DNA of 64,000 bases from Mycolicibacterium duvalii (GCF_010726645.1 NZ_AP022563.1:4526001-4590000); one strand, 5' to 3'. Numbered from the stretch's first letter, positions 46,876-54,896 are shown. Numbers and translations are program-made. Notes: generated by a model from the sequence alone, not told the origin.

Positions 46876-47601
46876 GTGCACGATCGGCCCGACGCTCTCC
46901 ACGACAGTCTGCTGACTGCGCTGGGAACCGGTGTCGTGTCGGGAAAGTACCCGGCCGGGCGGGTCCTCACACTGGAGGCGATGAGCGCCGAACACGGCGT
47001 CTCGCGCAGCGTCGTCCGGGAGGCTGTCCGCGTCCTCGAAGCGATGGGCCTCGTCAGCTCCCGGCGCCGGGTCGGGATCACCGTCCAGCCGGTGCGGCAG
47101 TGGAATGTCTTCGACCCCCTCGTGATCCGCTGGCGACTTGACGTCGGCGACCGTGCGGCTCAACTGGTCTCGCTGTCGGAGCTACGCCTGGGGTTCGAGC
47201 CCGCGGCGGCGGCCCTGGCAGCGCGCCGTGCCACCCCGGACCAGTGCCGGGTCATGGCGACCGCGGTGTCGGACATGGTCGTGCACGGACGGACCGGTGA
47301 CCTCGAGGCATACCTGTCGGCGGACGAGCTGTTCCATCAGACGCTGCTGGAAGCCAGCGGCAACGAGATGTTCCGGGCGTTGACCGGCGTGGTCGCCGAA
47401 CTGCTGGCGGGTCGCACCCACCACGGCATGATGCCGGAAAAGCCCAACATCGCGGCCATCGCGTTGCACGATGAGGTGGCTCGTGCGATCCGGATGGGTG
47501 AGGAGGAATCGGCCGAGCGGGCCATGCGCGCGATCATCGCCGAGGCGGCCTCGGCCATCGAGGAGGACGCCCGAGCACCGTCCGACCGAGGAGCGCCATG
47601 A
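46876..47601 (+). CDS. FCD-domain GntR-family regulator (probable gluconate regulator)
   Basis: 241 residues. Winged helix in the first 75 residues (TLEAMSAEHGVSRSVVREAVRVLEAMGLVSSRRRVGITV), then an FCD ligand domain with the metal-binding D-x3-H pattern (DELFHQTLL, and His residues in HHGMMP and ALHDEVARAI). Divergent from gntK-gntP, so it most likely represses them and responds to gluconate or 6-phosphogluconate. The GTG start is at 46876. Its last codon overlaps the thioredoxin ATG (ATGA), an unusual coupling. Confidence 0.85.
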   Translation: MHDRPDALHDSLLTALGTGVVSGKYPAGRVLTLEAMSAEHGVSRSVVREAVRVLEAMGLVSSRRRVGITVQPVRQWNVFDPLVIRWRLDVGDRAAQLVSLSELRLGFEPAAAALAARRATPDQCRVMATAVSDMVVHGRTGDLEAYLSADELFHQTLLEASGNEMFRALTGVVAELLAGRTHHGMMPEKPNIAAIALHDEVARAIRMGEEESAERAMRAIIAEAASAIEEDARAPSDRGAP

Positions 47602-48032
47602 CACCGACGAACGTGAAGTGCCCGAACTGCGGAACGGTCAACCGGGTCCCCGCGGCAGCCAACGGCACACCCCGGTGCGCCAAGTGCCACGAGTCGTTGC
47701 CGTGGATTGCCGTGGCCGGTGACGACGACTTCGCCGAGGTTGCCGAACGCGCGAAAATGCCCGTCCTGGTGGACTTGTGGGCGACCTGGTGCGGTCCGTG
47801 CCGGATGGTCAGCCCCGTGCTCGAGCAGCTCGCCGCCGAGCGCGCGGGGCGGTTGAAGCTGGTGAAGGTCGACGTGGACGCTGCGCCTCGGACCGCGCAG
47901 CGCTTCTCGGTCCAGGCGGTTCCCACCCTGCTCGTGATGTCCGGCGGCACGGTGCTGGTCCGTCGGTCCGGCGCGGCACCGGTCGCGACTCTACGAACCT
48001 GGCTCGACCAGGCACTCGCGGCCGGGGGTTAG
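47598..48032 (+). CDS. Thioredoxin 2-type protein with N-terminal zinc finger
   Basis: 144 residues. Four Cys (8, 11, 27, 30: CPNC and CAKC) form the zinc ribbon typical of thioredoxin 2 (TrxC). The thioredoxin domain has the active site WCGPC (Cys65, Cys68) and the cis-Pro loop QAVPTLLVM. Cytosolic disulfide reductase; zinc-bearing forms respond to oxidative stress. It starts within the stop codon of the FCD regulator gene. Confidence 0.9.
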   Translation: MTPTNVKCPNCGTVNRVPAAANGTPRCAKCHESLPWIAVAGDDDFAEVAERAKMPVLVDLWATWCGPCRMVSPVLEQLAAERAGRLKLVKVDVDAAPRTAQRFSVQAVPTLLVMSGGTVLVRRSGAAPVATLRTWLDQALAAGG

Positions 48033-48108
48033 GAAATCGCGACCGGCTCTGGTCAGTCGACGGATCGGCGCGCACACTGAAGGTGTCGCCGAACCCAAGG
48101 GGGCGCCG

Positions 48109-48606
48109 ATGGACGAGCTCCACTATGACTATGTCGGTGAACTGTTTGCGCGGTACTTCCGTGCTGCAGTCGACACCGACCCGCCGTGGGGTGAGGGCCC
48201 CGTGCAGCGGATGTTCTCCCTGACCGATGCGGTCCAGGACCCGCTGGAGCAGAGCCGGCGCGCCGCGATCGCCTGGGGACGAACCGAAGCCCCCAACGCC
48301 CCGATCGCCATGGAGTTCTTCGTCATCACCCAACACGGGCTGATCTACTCGGCTGAGATGAGTACGGCGCGGCGCGCGCTGTACTTCGTCGCTACCCCGC
48401 CCACGCTGTTCGATCCGATCGTCGACCAGGTGGAGTCAGGCGAACGGCGTCAGAACACCGCGGTCGTCGTCGACCGCCGTCTCGGACGCGACCTCACCGC
48501 CGCCCGCCCGATGGATGCCGTTCTGCGGCGCATCCTCGATCAGCATGCGGCGTTGCGGGTCGAGCTACCGGGTGCGGCGGTGAGCGTCGCAGCAGCAGCC
48601 CGCTAA
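48109..48606 (+). CDS. Hypothetical protein
   Basis: 165 residues, no signal peptide, no family recognised. It is soluble, with a mixed composition: an aromatic/acidic N-terminus (DELHYDYVGELFARYFR), a central MEFFVITQHGLIYSAEMS, and a basic C-terminal half ending in an Ala-rich tail. The ATG follows AAGGGGG at proper spacing, which supports it being a real gene. It lies 76 bases after the thioredoxin gene. Confidence 0.55.
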   Translation: MDELHYDYVGELFARYFRAAVDTDPPWGEGPVQRMFSLTDAVQDPLEQSRRAAIAWGRTEAPNAPIAMEFFVITQHGLIYSAEMSTARRALYFVATPPTLFDPIVDQVESGERRQNTAVVVDRRLGRDLTAARPMDAVLRRILDQHAALRVELPGAAVSVAAAAR

Positions 48607-48637
48607 CGCGGGCATGGTCGGCGCCGATAATCGAGAC

Positions 48638-49078
48638 ATGACCCTGCTGCGTGCCGCCGGTGCAATATCCGTCGCGGTGGCTGCGTCCTGGGTGGGGTCT
48701 GCACCGGTCCAGGCGGAGGCGCTGGCCCAGCTCGACCCCGTCCCAGTGGCGGCGTCGGCGACGTGCGCGGGCAGCGTCAGTGCGGAAGCCCAGGTGGCGC
48801 CGACCGAGGTGAATGGCGGCTTCGAGAACGGTGTGCGGGTCGCGATCAACTATGACGCCGGCCGCTACGACGGCTCGTGCGCGCTGACCGTGACAGCGGC
48901 GTGGCGAAACCTCGACAGCGGCGCGTCGGGCAGCGGCGACATCACCGCGGTGTCGACGATCGACGGGCACTACGGGTTCATCGGCTACGCGAGCACCCTG
49001 TTCACCACCGGACCCGGCACCGTCGTCGTCACGCTGAGCTCACACCCGGGCGCCGAAATGCGCGTCACTCCGTCCTGA
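48638..49078 (+). CDS. Small exported protein of unknown function
   Basis: About 146 residues. Signal peptide TLLRAAGAISVAVAASWVGSAPVQA with a cleavage site near residue 25. The mature protein has two Cys (TCAGS and GSCALTV) likely to form a disulfide, and a beta-rich pattern (VRVAINYDAG, ALTVTAAWRNL, GTVVVTLSSHPG), suggesting a small beta-sandwich. Similar exported proteins occur across mycobacteria without assigned roles. The ATG has only a weak ribosome site. Confidence 0.65.
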   Translation: MTLLRAAGAISVAVAASWVGSAPVQAEALAQLDPVPVAASATCAGSVSAEAQVAPTEVNGGFENGVRVAINYDAGRYDGSCALTVTAAWRNLDSGASGSGDITAVSTIDGHYGFIGYASTLFTTGPGTVVVTLSSHPGAEMRVTPS

Positions 49079-49093
49079 TTCGTCGCGTTCCCG

Positions 49094-49453
49094 CTACGTG
49101 CAGCAGGTGGGGTCGAGCACGCCGCACAGCGCCTGCAGCGCTTCAGGTCTGACCCGGTAGAACACGTTCATCCCGCGGCGATCGGCCTCGACCAGCCCGG
49201 CATTGCGCAGCTGTGCAAGGTGGTGGCTGACGGTGGATTCCCGCAGCCCGAGCACGGCGGCCAGGCCTCCGCCGGTAGCCTCGCGCCGCTCCGCGCTGAA
49301 CAGGTACGACATGATCTTCACCCGCACCGGGTCGGCGATGGCTTTCAGTCGCAGCGCCACCGCCAGTGCGTCGTCGTCGCTGATCGGGCCCGCGGCCACC
49401 GGGGCACAACACACCGGGGCCGACATGTCGATCACGGGCAGAGCTTTGGGCAT
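49094..49453 (-). CDS. arsR: ArsR-family arsenic/metal repressor (divergent from cadI)
   Basis: 119 residues. Winged helix with LKAIADPVRVKIMSYLF and ESTVSHHLAQLRNAGLV. Metalloid-binding Cys candidates: Cys15-Cys16 near the N-terminus (the place used by corynebacterial ArsR1) and a C-terminal group CGVLDPTCC. It lacks the CVC motif in the DNA-binding helix, so sensing must use these terminal Cys. It is divergent from cadI across a long inverted repeat that it probably binds. Confidence 0.85.
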   Translation of the reverse strand: MPKALPVIDMSAPVCCAPVAAGPISDDDALAVALRLKAIADPVRVKIMSYLFSAERREATGGGLAAVLGLRESTVSHHLAQLRNAGLVEADRRGMNVFYRVRPEALQALCGVLDPTCCT

Positions 49454-49476
49454 GGCACCATCCTGCCACAGCTATT

Positions 49477-49531
49477 GACATATATCGAAAAGGTGACATC
49501 CTGGGCTGGACGCGTCAGTTCGATATATGTC
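49477..49531. promoter_or_regulatory. Long inverted-repeat operator of the arsR-cadI promoter
   Basis: Two 13-base arms, GACATATATCGAA (49477-49489) and its exact complement TTCGATATATGTC (49519-49531), flank 29 bases in the gap between divergent arsR and cadI. Each arm is also close to half of an ArsR-type site (ATATCGA). Arms 42 bases apart centre to centre (four helical turns) would place two repressor dimers on the same face. A related ATATCGA stretch precedes the second arsR at 50097-50108. Confidence 0.75.
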
Positions 49532-49552
49532 TAATCAACCATGGAGGATGTC

Positions 49553-50017
49553 ATGTCCCGAGTACAACTCGCGCTCAACGTCGAGGATCTCGATGAAGCG
49601 ATCGCCTTCTACACCAAGCTGTTCGGCATCGAGCCGGCCAAGGTCAAGCCGGCCTACGCGAACTTCGTCGTCAGCGACCCGCCACTCAAGCTGGTCCTGC
49701 TGGAGAACCCGGGCTCCGGCGGCAGCCTCAATCACCTCGGCGTCGAGGTCGAATCCAGTGAGCGGGTGCATGCCGAGATCGCGCGGCTGACCGGGGAAGG
49801 GCTCTTCACGGACGAGGAGATCGGCACCACGTGTTGCTTCGCCACCCAGGACAAGGTGTGGGTGACCGGGCCGGGTGGTGAGAAGTGGGAGGTCTACACC
49901 GTGCTCGCCGACTCGGAAACCTTCGGAACCAGCCCGCAGCACCGCGAGCCGGACGCCGACGCGACGCCGTGTTGTGGCAGCGCAGCAGCCAACGAGCCCG
50001 CTGCGACCTGCTGCTGA
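49553..50017 (+). CDS. cadI: CadI, ArsI/CadI-family metal(loid)-induced protein
   Basis: 154 residues, vicinal-oxygen-chelate (glyoxalase) fold. Sequence SRVQLALNVEDLDEAI, DPPLKLVLLENPG, LNHLGVEV, GTTCCFATQDKVWVTGPGGE closely follows M. tuberculosis CadI (Rv2641). The vicinal Cys94-Cys95 pair corresponds to the As(III)-binding pair of ArsI C-As lyases. As in CadI, residue 5 is Gln where ArsI has a metal-binding His, so lyase activity is uncertain. A Cys-rich tail (CCGS, TCC) is extra. The ATG at 49553 follows GGAGGA by 6 bases. Confidence 0.9.
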   Translation: MSRVQLALNVEDLDEAIAFYTKLFGIEPAKVKPAYANFVVSDPPLKLVLLENPGSGGSLNHLGVEVESSERVHAEIARLTGEGLFTDEEIGTTCCFATQDKVWVTGPGGEKWEVYTVLADSETFGTSPQHREPDADATPCCGSAAANEPAATCC

Positions 50018-50110
50018 AGGACCGACGGTCGGGTCCCGGCGCCGCCCGGGGCCCGATCGTTCACCGGACGTTCGTTTGCCTGCTGATTCGATTCCTGTCA
50101 ATATCGATGC

Positions 50111-50485
50111 ATGTCGAATTCGCGGCCGCCGACGATCATGCCGGATGACTGTTGTCCCCCCGGAGCGCTACTGCGCGAGCCGATCTCGCCGGCCGCCGCC
50201 GCCGACATGGTCGTCACGCTCAAAGCGCTGGCCGACCCGGTGCGGCTGCAGCTGTACTCGGCGATCGCCAGCCACGCCGGCGGCGAGGCGTGTGTCTGCG
50301 ACATCTCGGTCGGCGTCGACGTCGCGCAGTCGACGATCAGTCACCACCTCAAGGTGCTGCGTGACGCCGGGTTGCTGACCTCCGAACGGCGAGCGTCGTG
50401 GGTCTACTACAAGGTGGCGCCCGGTGCGCTGGAGAGCTTGTCGGCACTGATCGGTTCCGACGCCGCCGTCGGAGCGCGACGATGA
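50111..50485 (+). CDS. arsR: ArsR-family arsenic repressor (Rv2642-like), operon member
   Basis: 124 residues. Winged helix LKALADPVRLQLYSAIA and QSTISHHLKVLRDAGLL. It carries the CVC metalloid motif in EACVCDISVG and a further Cys14-Cys15 pair. It should release DNA on binding As(III) or Sb(III). An ATATCGAT stretch right before the ATG (50101-50108) is the likely operator. Its TGA overlaps the acr3 ATG. Confidence 0.88.
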   Translation: MSNSRPPTIMPDDCCPPGALLREPISPAAAADMVVTLKALADPVRLQLYSAIASHAGGEACVCDISVGVDVAQSTISHHLKVLRDAGLLTSERRASWVYYKVAPGALESLSALIGSDAAVGARR

Positions 50486-51591
50486 CCGACACCGCGGCCC
50501 CGGCAGTGGCCGCCAGACTGTCCACCCTGGACCGGTTCCTGCCGCTGTGGATCGGCGCCGCGATGGTCGCCGGGCTGCTGCTCGGCCGCTGGATCCCTGG
50601 TCTGGACTCCGCGCTGGAAAGTGTTCAGCTCGACGGCATTTCGCTGCCGATCGCGCTGGGCCTGCTGATCATGATGTACCCGGTGCTGGCCAAGGTCCGC
50701 TACGACCGCCTCGACACCGTCACCGGTGACCGTCGGTTGCTGCTGTCCTCGCTGCTGCTGAACTGGGTCCTCGGACCGGCTTTGATGTTCGCCCTGGCCT
50801 GGCTGATGCTGCCCGACCTGCCCGAGTACCGCACCGGACTGATCATCGTCGGCCTCGCGCGCTGCATCGCGATGGTCATCATCTGGAACGACCTGGCTTG
50901 CGGTGACCGGGAAGCGGCCGCGGTTCTCGTGGCCCTCAACTCGCTCTTCCAGGTCGTGATGTTCGCGGTGCTGGGCTGGTTCTACCTGTCGGTGCTGCCC
51001 GGGTGGCTCGGGCTGGAACAGACCACCATCGCGGCCTCGCCGTGGCAGATCGCCAAGTCGGTGCTGATCTTCCTCGGTATCCCGCTGCTCGCCGGCTACC
51101 TCTCCCGCCGGATCGGCGAACGCCGGAAAGGCAGAGACTGGTACGAGACGCGGTTTTTGCCGCGCATCGGCCCCTGGGCCCTCTACGGTTTGCTGTTCAC
51201 CATCGTGATTCTCTTTGCGCTGCAGGGGGACCAGATCACCAACAACCCGTGGGACGTCGCCCGGATCGCACTGCCGCTGTTGGTCTACTTCGCGGTGATG
51301 TGGGGCGGCGGTTATCTGCTGGGCGCGCTGCTGGGTCTGGGATACGAACGCACCACCACCCTGGCCTTCACCGCTGCGGGCAACAACTTCGAATTGGCCA
51401 TCGCGGTGGCGATCGCCACCTATGGCGCCACCTCCGGACAGGCACTGGCGGGGGTAGTCGGCCCGCTGATCGAGGTACCCGTGCTGGTCGGCCTGGTCTA
51501 CGTGTCCCTGGCGCTGCGACGCCGCTTCACCCAGCACACCAATCAGCATCTGCCCGACGATTCGACGCTACGAACGGATTCCCCACGATGA
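50482..51591 (+). CDS. acr3: Acr3-family arsenite efflux permease
   Basis: 369 residues with about 10 membrane helices. Acr3 marks: LDRFLPLWIGAAMVAGLLLGRWIPG, MMYPVLAKVRYD, GLARCIAMVIIWNDLACGD with the conserved Cys required for transport, and FTAAGNNFELAIAVAIATYG. It exports As(OH)3. ATG overlaps the arsR stop, and its own stop overlaps the arsC start, so three proteins are translationally coupled. Confidence 0.93.
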   Translation: MTDTAAPAVAARLSTLDRFLPLWIGAAMVAGLLLGRWIPGLDSALESVQLDGISLPIALGLLIMMYPVLAKVRYDRLDTVTGDRRLLLSSLLLNWVLGPALMFALAWLMLPDLPEYRTGLIIVGLARCIAMVIIWNDLACGDREAAAVLVALNSLFQVVMFAVLGWFYLSVLPGWLGLEQTTIAASPWQIAKSVLIFLGIPLLAGYLSRRIGERRKGRDWYETRFLPRIGPWALYGLLFTIVILFALQGDQITNNPWDVARIALPLLVYFAVMWGGGYLLGALLGLGYERTTTLAFTAAGNNFELAIAVAIATYGATSGQALAGVVGPLIEVPVLVGLVYVSLALRRRFTQHTNQHLPDDSTLRTDSPR

Positions 51592-52241
51592 CGGACAGCC
51601 AGGTCGCCCGCGACCTCTCGATCGATCAACAGTTGGCGCTGCGCACCGCGGCGACGCGGTTGCAGGCGGAGTTCGGCACCGCTTTCGGTACCGAGACCAT
51701 CGAACGCTTTCTGCACTCGTCCTACGACCAATTCGCCGGGCGGGCCACCATCCTCAAGTTCCTTCCCCTGCTCGCCGAACGCTTCGCCCGCCAACGGCTC
51801 CACGCGCTCGCGCGGGTGGAAGGCAAGATCAGCGACGGCAAACCGACCGTGCTGTTTCTGTGCACCCACAACGCCGGACGCTCCCAGATGGCGCTCGGCT
51901 TCTTCACCCATCTCGCCGGCGAGGCCGCCGTGGCCTGGTCGGGCGGATCGGAGCCGGGAACCGAGATCAACCCCGCCGCGATCGCCGCGATGGCCGAGGT
52001 CGGCATCGACATCACCACCGAGTATCCGAAGCCCTGGACCGACGAGATCGTCCAAGCTGCCGACGTTGTCATCACCATGGGGTGTGGGGACGCCTGCCCG
52101 ATCTTCCCCGGCAAGCGTTACGAGAACTGGGATCTCCCGGACCCCGCCGGACAGGGCCTCGAGGCAGTGCGGCCCATCCGGGACATGATCGACACCCGAG
52201 TCCGCAGCCTGCTCGACGAACTTCACGTGCCTATCGAATGA
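51588..52241 (+). CDS. arsC: Arsenate reductase (LMW-phosphatase type) with N-terminal three-helix domain
   Basis: 217 residues. The first 80 form an all-helical domain (LRTAATRLQAEFGTAFGTETIERFL, a metalloid-repressor-associated helical bundle also found before ArsC in actinobacteria). The rest is LMW protein-tyrosine-phosphatase-like ArsC with the active-site loop CTHNAGR (Cys92-Arg98) and the later Cys in MGCGDACP. Reduces arsenate to arsenite, in mycobacteria probably with mycothiol or thioredoxin. Last gene of the operon; overlaps the convergent LLM gene by 19 bases. Confidence 0.88.
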   Translation: MTDSQVARDLSIDQQLALRTAATRLQAEFGTAFGTETIERFLHSSYDQFAGRATILKFLPLLAERFARQRLHALARVEGKISDGKPTVLFLCTHNAGRSQMALGFFTHLAGEAAVAWSGGSEPGTEINPAAIAAMAEVGIDITTEYPKPWTDEIVQAADVVITMGCGDACPIFPGKRYENWDLPDPAGQGLEAVRPIRDMIDTRVRSLLDELHVPIE

Positions 52242-53068
52242 AGGGCCGAGCGCCGCGGCAACACCCAGGGCGCCAGCAGTCGGGCGGCCTGGCCGGCGTC
52301 GGGTTGGCCGGCGCGGTGCACGACGCTGAGGTACACGTGATCCGCACCGGCGTCGTGATGGCGGCGAATGCGTTCACCGATCTGCTGCGGGTCGCCCCAG
52401 GCGACGAACCCGTCGACGACCGAGTCGGTCAGCGCGGCGATGTCGGCCCGTGAAAAACCCTGGCGCAGCGCGGAGTTGACGTAAGCAGGCAGGGTGAACA
52501 GCATCCGCAACGGGATCCGGGCGGATTCGCGGGCCGTGGCCGGATCGGTGTCGACGACGACGTACTGGCCCACGGCCAGCACCGGGCCCGCACCGAGCTG
52601 CTCGCGCGCGATGCGCGTGTACGCCGGGGTGAACAGCATCGGGACGGCGCCCAGGAAATGCCGCCGCGCAATGCCGAGCTTGTGCGGCCCGAACGCGGCG
52701 AGGATTCTGCGCTCCCGTGGAATGCCGGCGTCGAGTTGGTCGACGTCACTGTAGAGCCGGCCGATGGCCCCCGGGGTCTGGGCGGAACCGAGCCCGATCA
52801 GCAGTCGGCCCGGGGCCGCGGCCTCGGCCCGGGTGAACAACCGCTCGACCGCCGGCGGGCCGAACACATCGGGTGGGATGACCGCCGGTGCCACGGTGAC
52901 CGATCTCGTCGCAGCGAGCACCTCGGTGAGCCGGTCCAGGCGGTCGAGCTGCCCGCCATTGATCCACAGCGCATTGTAGCCAAGCCGTTCCATTGTCACG
53001 GCATCGTCCAGATACGTTCCATCGGAGGAGATTTCGACGACGAACCCGACCGACCTATGTGCGAGCAT
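52223..53068 (-). CDS. LLM-class F420-dependent oxidoreductase
   Basis: About 281 residues, luciferase-like fold: SVGFVVEISSDGTYLDDAVTMERLGYNALWINGGQL, ATRSVTVAPAVIPPD, GRLLIGLGSAQTPG and the C-terminal GDPQQIGERIRRHHDAGADHVYLSVV. It probably uses F420. The start at 53068 was preferred over an earlier in-frame ATG because it is nearest to the family start. No link with the arsenic operon is evident beyond the convergent overlap. Confidence 0.8.
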   Translation of the reverse strand: MLAHRSVGFVVEISSDGTYLDDAVTMERLGYNALWINGGQLDRLDRLTEVLAATRSVTVAPAVIPPDVFGPPAVERLFTRAEAAAPGRLLIGLGSAQTPGAIGRLYSDVDQLDAGIPRERRILAAFGPHKLGIARRHFLGAVPMLFTPAYTRIAREQLGAGPVLAVGQYVVVDTDPATARESARIPLRMLFTLPAYVNSALRQGFSRADIAALTDSVVDGFVAWGDPQQIGERIRRHHDAGADHVYLSVVHRAGQPDAGQAARLLAPWVLPRRSALHSIGT

Positions 53069-53115
53069 GCGCCAACGGTAAAACCTCAACCAAACTTGAG
53101 GTCAATAGCAGAAGG

Positions 53116-53897
53116 TCAGCGGAATGCGCCCGCCCCGCCATCGGCCAGCAACGTCTGACCCGTCAGGTACGCGGCGTCGGGACCGACGAGAAACGCGACC
53201 ACACCCCCGATGTCGGTGGCGGGGTCGCCGATACGCCTGAGCGCCGTACTCTTGACGACCCTGTCGTAGTGCTTCGGAGCGGCGTCGCGCAGCACCCGCA
53301 AGCCGTCGGTCTCGGCCAGCGGACACACCACGTTGACGCGGATCCCCTCGCGGCCCCATTCCAGCGCAGCGGCCTTGGACATCCCCCGGATGGCCTCTTT
53401 GGCCCCGGCGTAGGCGCCGAAGAACGGTTCACCATTGGTGCCCGCGGCACTGCCGATGTTCACGATCGCGCCCCCGCCCTTGCCGGCCATCACCGGGTGA
53501 CGGCCTGCATGAGGGAAAACGTCGCCCGCGGCCCGGTGTCGAAGACCAGGTCGTAATCCTCGGCGGTGAGGTCGACGAACGGTTTGGGTCCGCAGCTGGC
53601 GACGGCGTTGTTGACCAGCGCGTCCACCGTGGCGAACGCGTCGAGGGCGGCCTGCACGATCCGTTGGGGACTGCCGGGGTCGCGCAGGTCGGCCACCACC
53701 GAGGTGACTCGGTAGCCCGCCCGCTTGAATTCCGTTGCGGTGGAGGCAAGCACGTCTTCCAGAATGTCGGTGAGCAGCACCGACGCACCGCGGGCCAGCA
53801 GCGCCGAGGCGATGCCCTTGCCGACCCCGCGGGCGGCGCCGGTGACGATCACCACCTGCCCGTCCAACGGCCCGGTGACGGGTGTGCTGCTGGTCAT
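53116..53897 (-). pseudogene. Frameshifted short-chain dehydrogenase/reductase
   Basis: Classical SDR in two frames. The 5' part (53897 to about 53505) has VIVTGAARGVGKGIA, DLRDPGSP and LVNNAV, and ends FSLMQAV before a premature TGA at 53490-53492. The 3' part, one base out of frame, resumes HPVMAGKGGGAIVNIGSAAG, then FGAYAGAKEAIRG with the catalytic YxxxK, and ends LTGQTLLADGGAGAFR. Restoring one base near 53505 gives a full 260-residue SDR with all motifs. Either a recent inactivation or a sequencing error. It is divergent from the OhrR-like gene and shares its operator. Confidence 0.85.
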
Positions 53898-53957
53898 CGC
53901 CGCCCTTTCCGTCCGCCCATCTCTGGCATCTTCCCACGGCTTACGCGCAGCGGTCAG

Positions 53958-53980
53958 TTGCGCACAATTCAATTGCGCAC
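53958..53980. promoter_or_regulatory. OhrR/MarR-type operator
   Basis: CAATT-C-AATTG (53965-53975) is a perfect inverted repeat resembling the OhrR box, flanked by repeats of TTGCGCA (53958-53964 and 53973-53979). It lies 19 bases before the OhrR-like start and 67 bases from the divergent SDR start, so one regulator could control both. Confidence 0.55.
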
Positions 53981-53994
53981 TGTAGTGTTGCGGT

Positions 53995-54432
53995 ATGTCC
54001 GCGCCCCGTCTCGACGAGCAGCTGTGCTTCGCGCTGTACTCGGCGTCTCGAGCCGTGACCGCTGCCTACCGTCCGATCCTCGACGAGCTGAACCTGACCT
54101 ATCCGCAGTATCTGGTGCTGCTCGTGTTGTGGGAGGAGGAGCCGTGCACCGTCGGTCATCTGGGCCGGCGGCTGCACCTGGACTCGGGAACGTTGTCGCC
54201 GCTGCTGAAGCGGCTCGAGGGGGCCGGTCTGGTGCGTCGGGAGCGCAGTGCCGACGACGAACGGCGCGTCGGTGTCACTCTCACCGCGGCGGGCCGTGCA
54301 CTCGAGCAGCGCGCGGCCTGCGTTCCCGAGCGACTCCTCGGCTCGACCGACGTCCCGGCGGCCGATCTGATGGCGCTGCGTGAGGCGCTCAACCTGATCA
54401 CCGCGGAACTGCACGCCCGCAACACCACCTGA
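53995..54432 (+). CDS. MarR-family regulator, OhrR-like peroxide sensor
   Basis: 145 residues. The N-terminal LDEQLCFALYSASRAVTAAYRP is the OhrR signature with the peroxidatic Cys (here Cys11). Winged helix follows: YPQYLVLLVLWEEEPCTVGHLGRRLHLDSGTLSPLLKRLEGAGLVRR. Oxidation by organic peroxide should release DNA. There is no ohr gene nearby; the DoxX protein gene 32 bases downstream is the likely partner. Confidence 0.82.
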   Translation: MSAPRLDEQLCFALYSASRAVTAAYRPILDELNLTYPQYLVLLVLWEEEPCTVGHLGRRLHLDSGTLSPLLKRLEGAGLVRRERSADDERRVGVTLTAAGRALEQRAACVPERLLGSTDVPAADLMALREALNLITAELHARNTT

Positions 54433-54464
54433 TCGTCACACCCCGCCAGAGAAAGGTCGACCCT

Positions 54465-54884
54465 GTGTCTGAACTCCCGCCGCCGCCTCCGACGACGCCC
54501 GCTCGCACCGTGGCCCGCTACACCCTGGCCGCGGCGATGATCTTCGCCGGATTCAGCCACCTGTTCTGGGCCCGCGAAGAGTTCCAGGCGCAGGTGCCGG
54601 GCTGGGTGCCGATGGACGCCGACGGCGTCGTCATGGCTTCTGGCGGGGTCGAGATCACCCTGGGCGTCGGACTGGCCGTGCTCAATCGCGACCGGGTTCT
54701 GGTGGGTCGGCTGTTGGCGGCGTTCTTCATCCTGATCTTCCCCGGCAACATCGCGCAGTACGTCAACGGAGCCGATGGTTTCGGTCTGAACAGTGACACC
54801 AGCCGCTTCATCCGGCTTCTCTTCCAGCCGGTGCTGATCGCGTGGGCGTTGTGGGCCACCGGGATTCCGCGGCAGAAGAAGTGA
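54465..54884 (+). CDS. DoxX-family membrane protein
   Basis: 139 residues with four membrane helices: RYTLAAAMIFAGFSHLFW, VMASGGVEITLGVGLAVL, LLAAFFILIFPGNIAQYV and LLFQPVLIAWALWATGI. DoxX proteins form membrane oxidoreductase or redox-linked complexes in mycobacteria. The GTG start at 54465 follows GAAAGG by 8 bases. It is in an operon with the OhrR-like gene, which fits a redox role. Confidence 0.78.
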   Translation: MSELPPPPPTTPARTVARYTLAAAMIFAGFSHLFWAREEFQAQVPGWVPMDADGVVMASGGVEITLGVGLAVLNRDRVLVGRLLAAFFILIFPGNIAQYVNGADGFGLNSDTSRFIRLLFQPVLIAWALWATGIPRQKK

Positions 54885-54896
54885 GGTAGCCCGGGT

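Noticed and set aside
49475..49480. TTGACA as a minus-35 box for cadI
   Set aside because: No acceptable minus-10 at 16-18 bases, and the hexamer is part of the inverted-repeat arm; promoter left unassigned.
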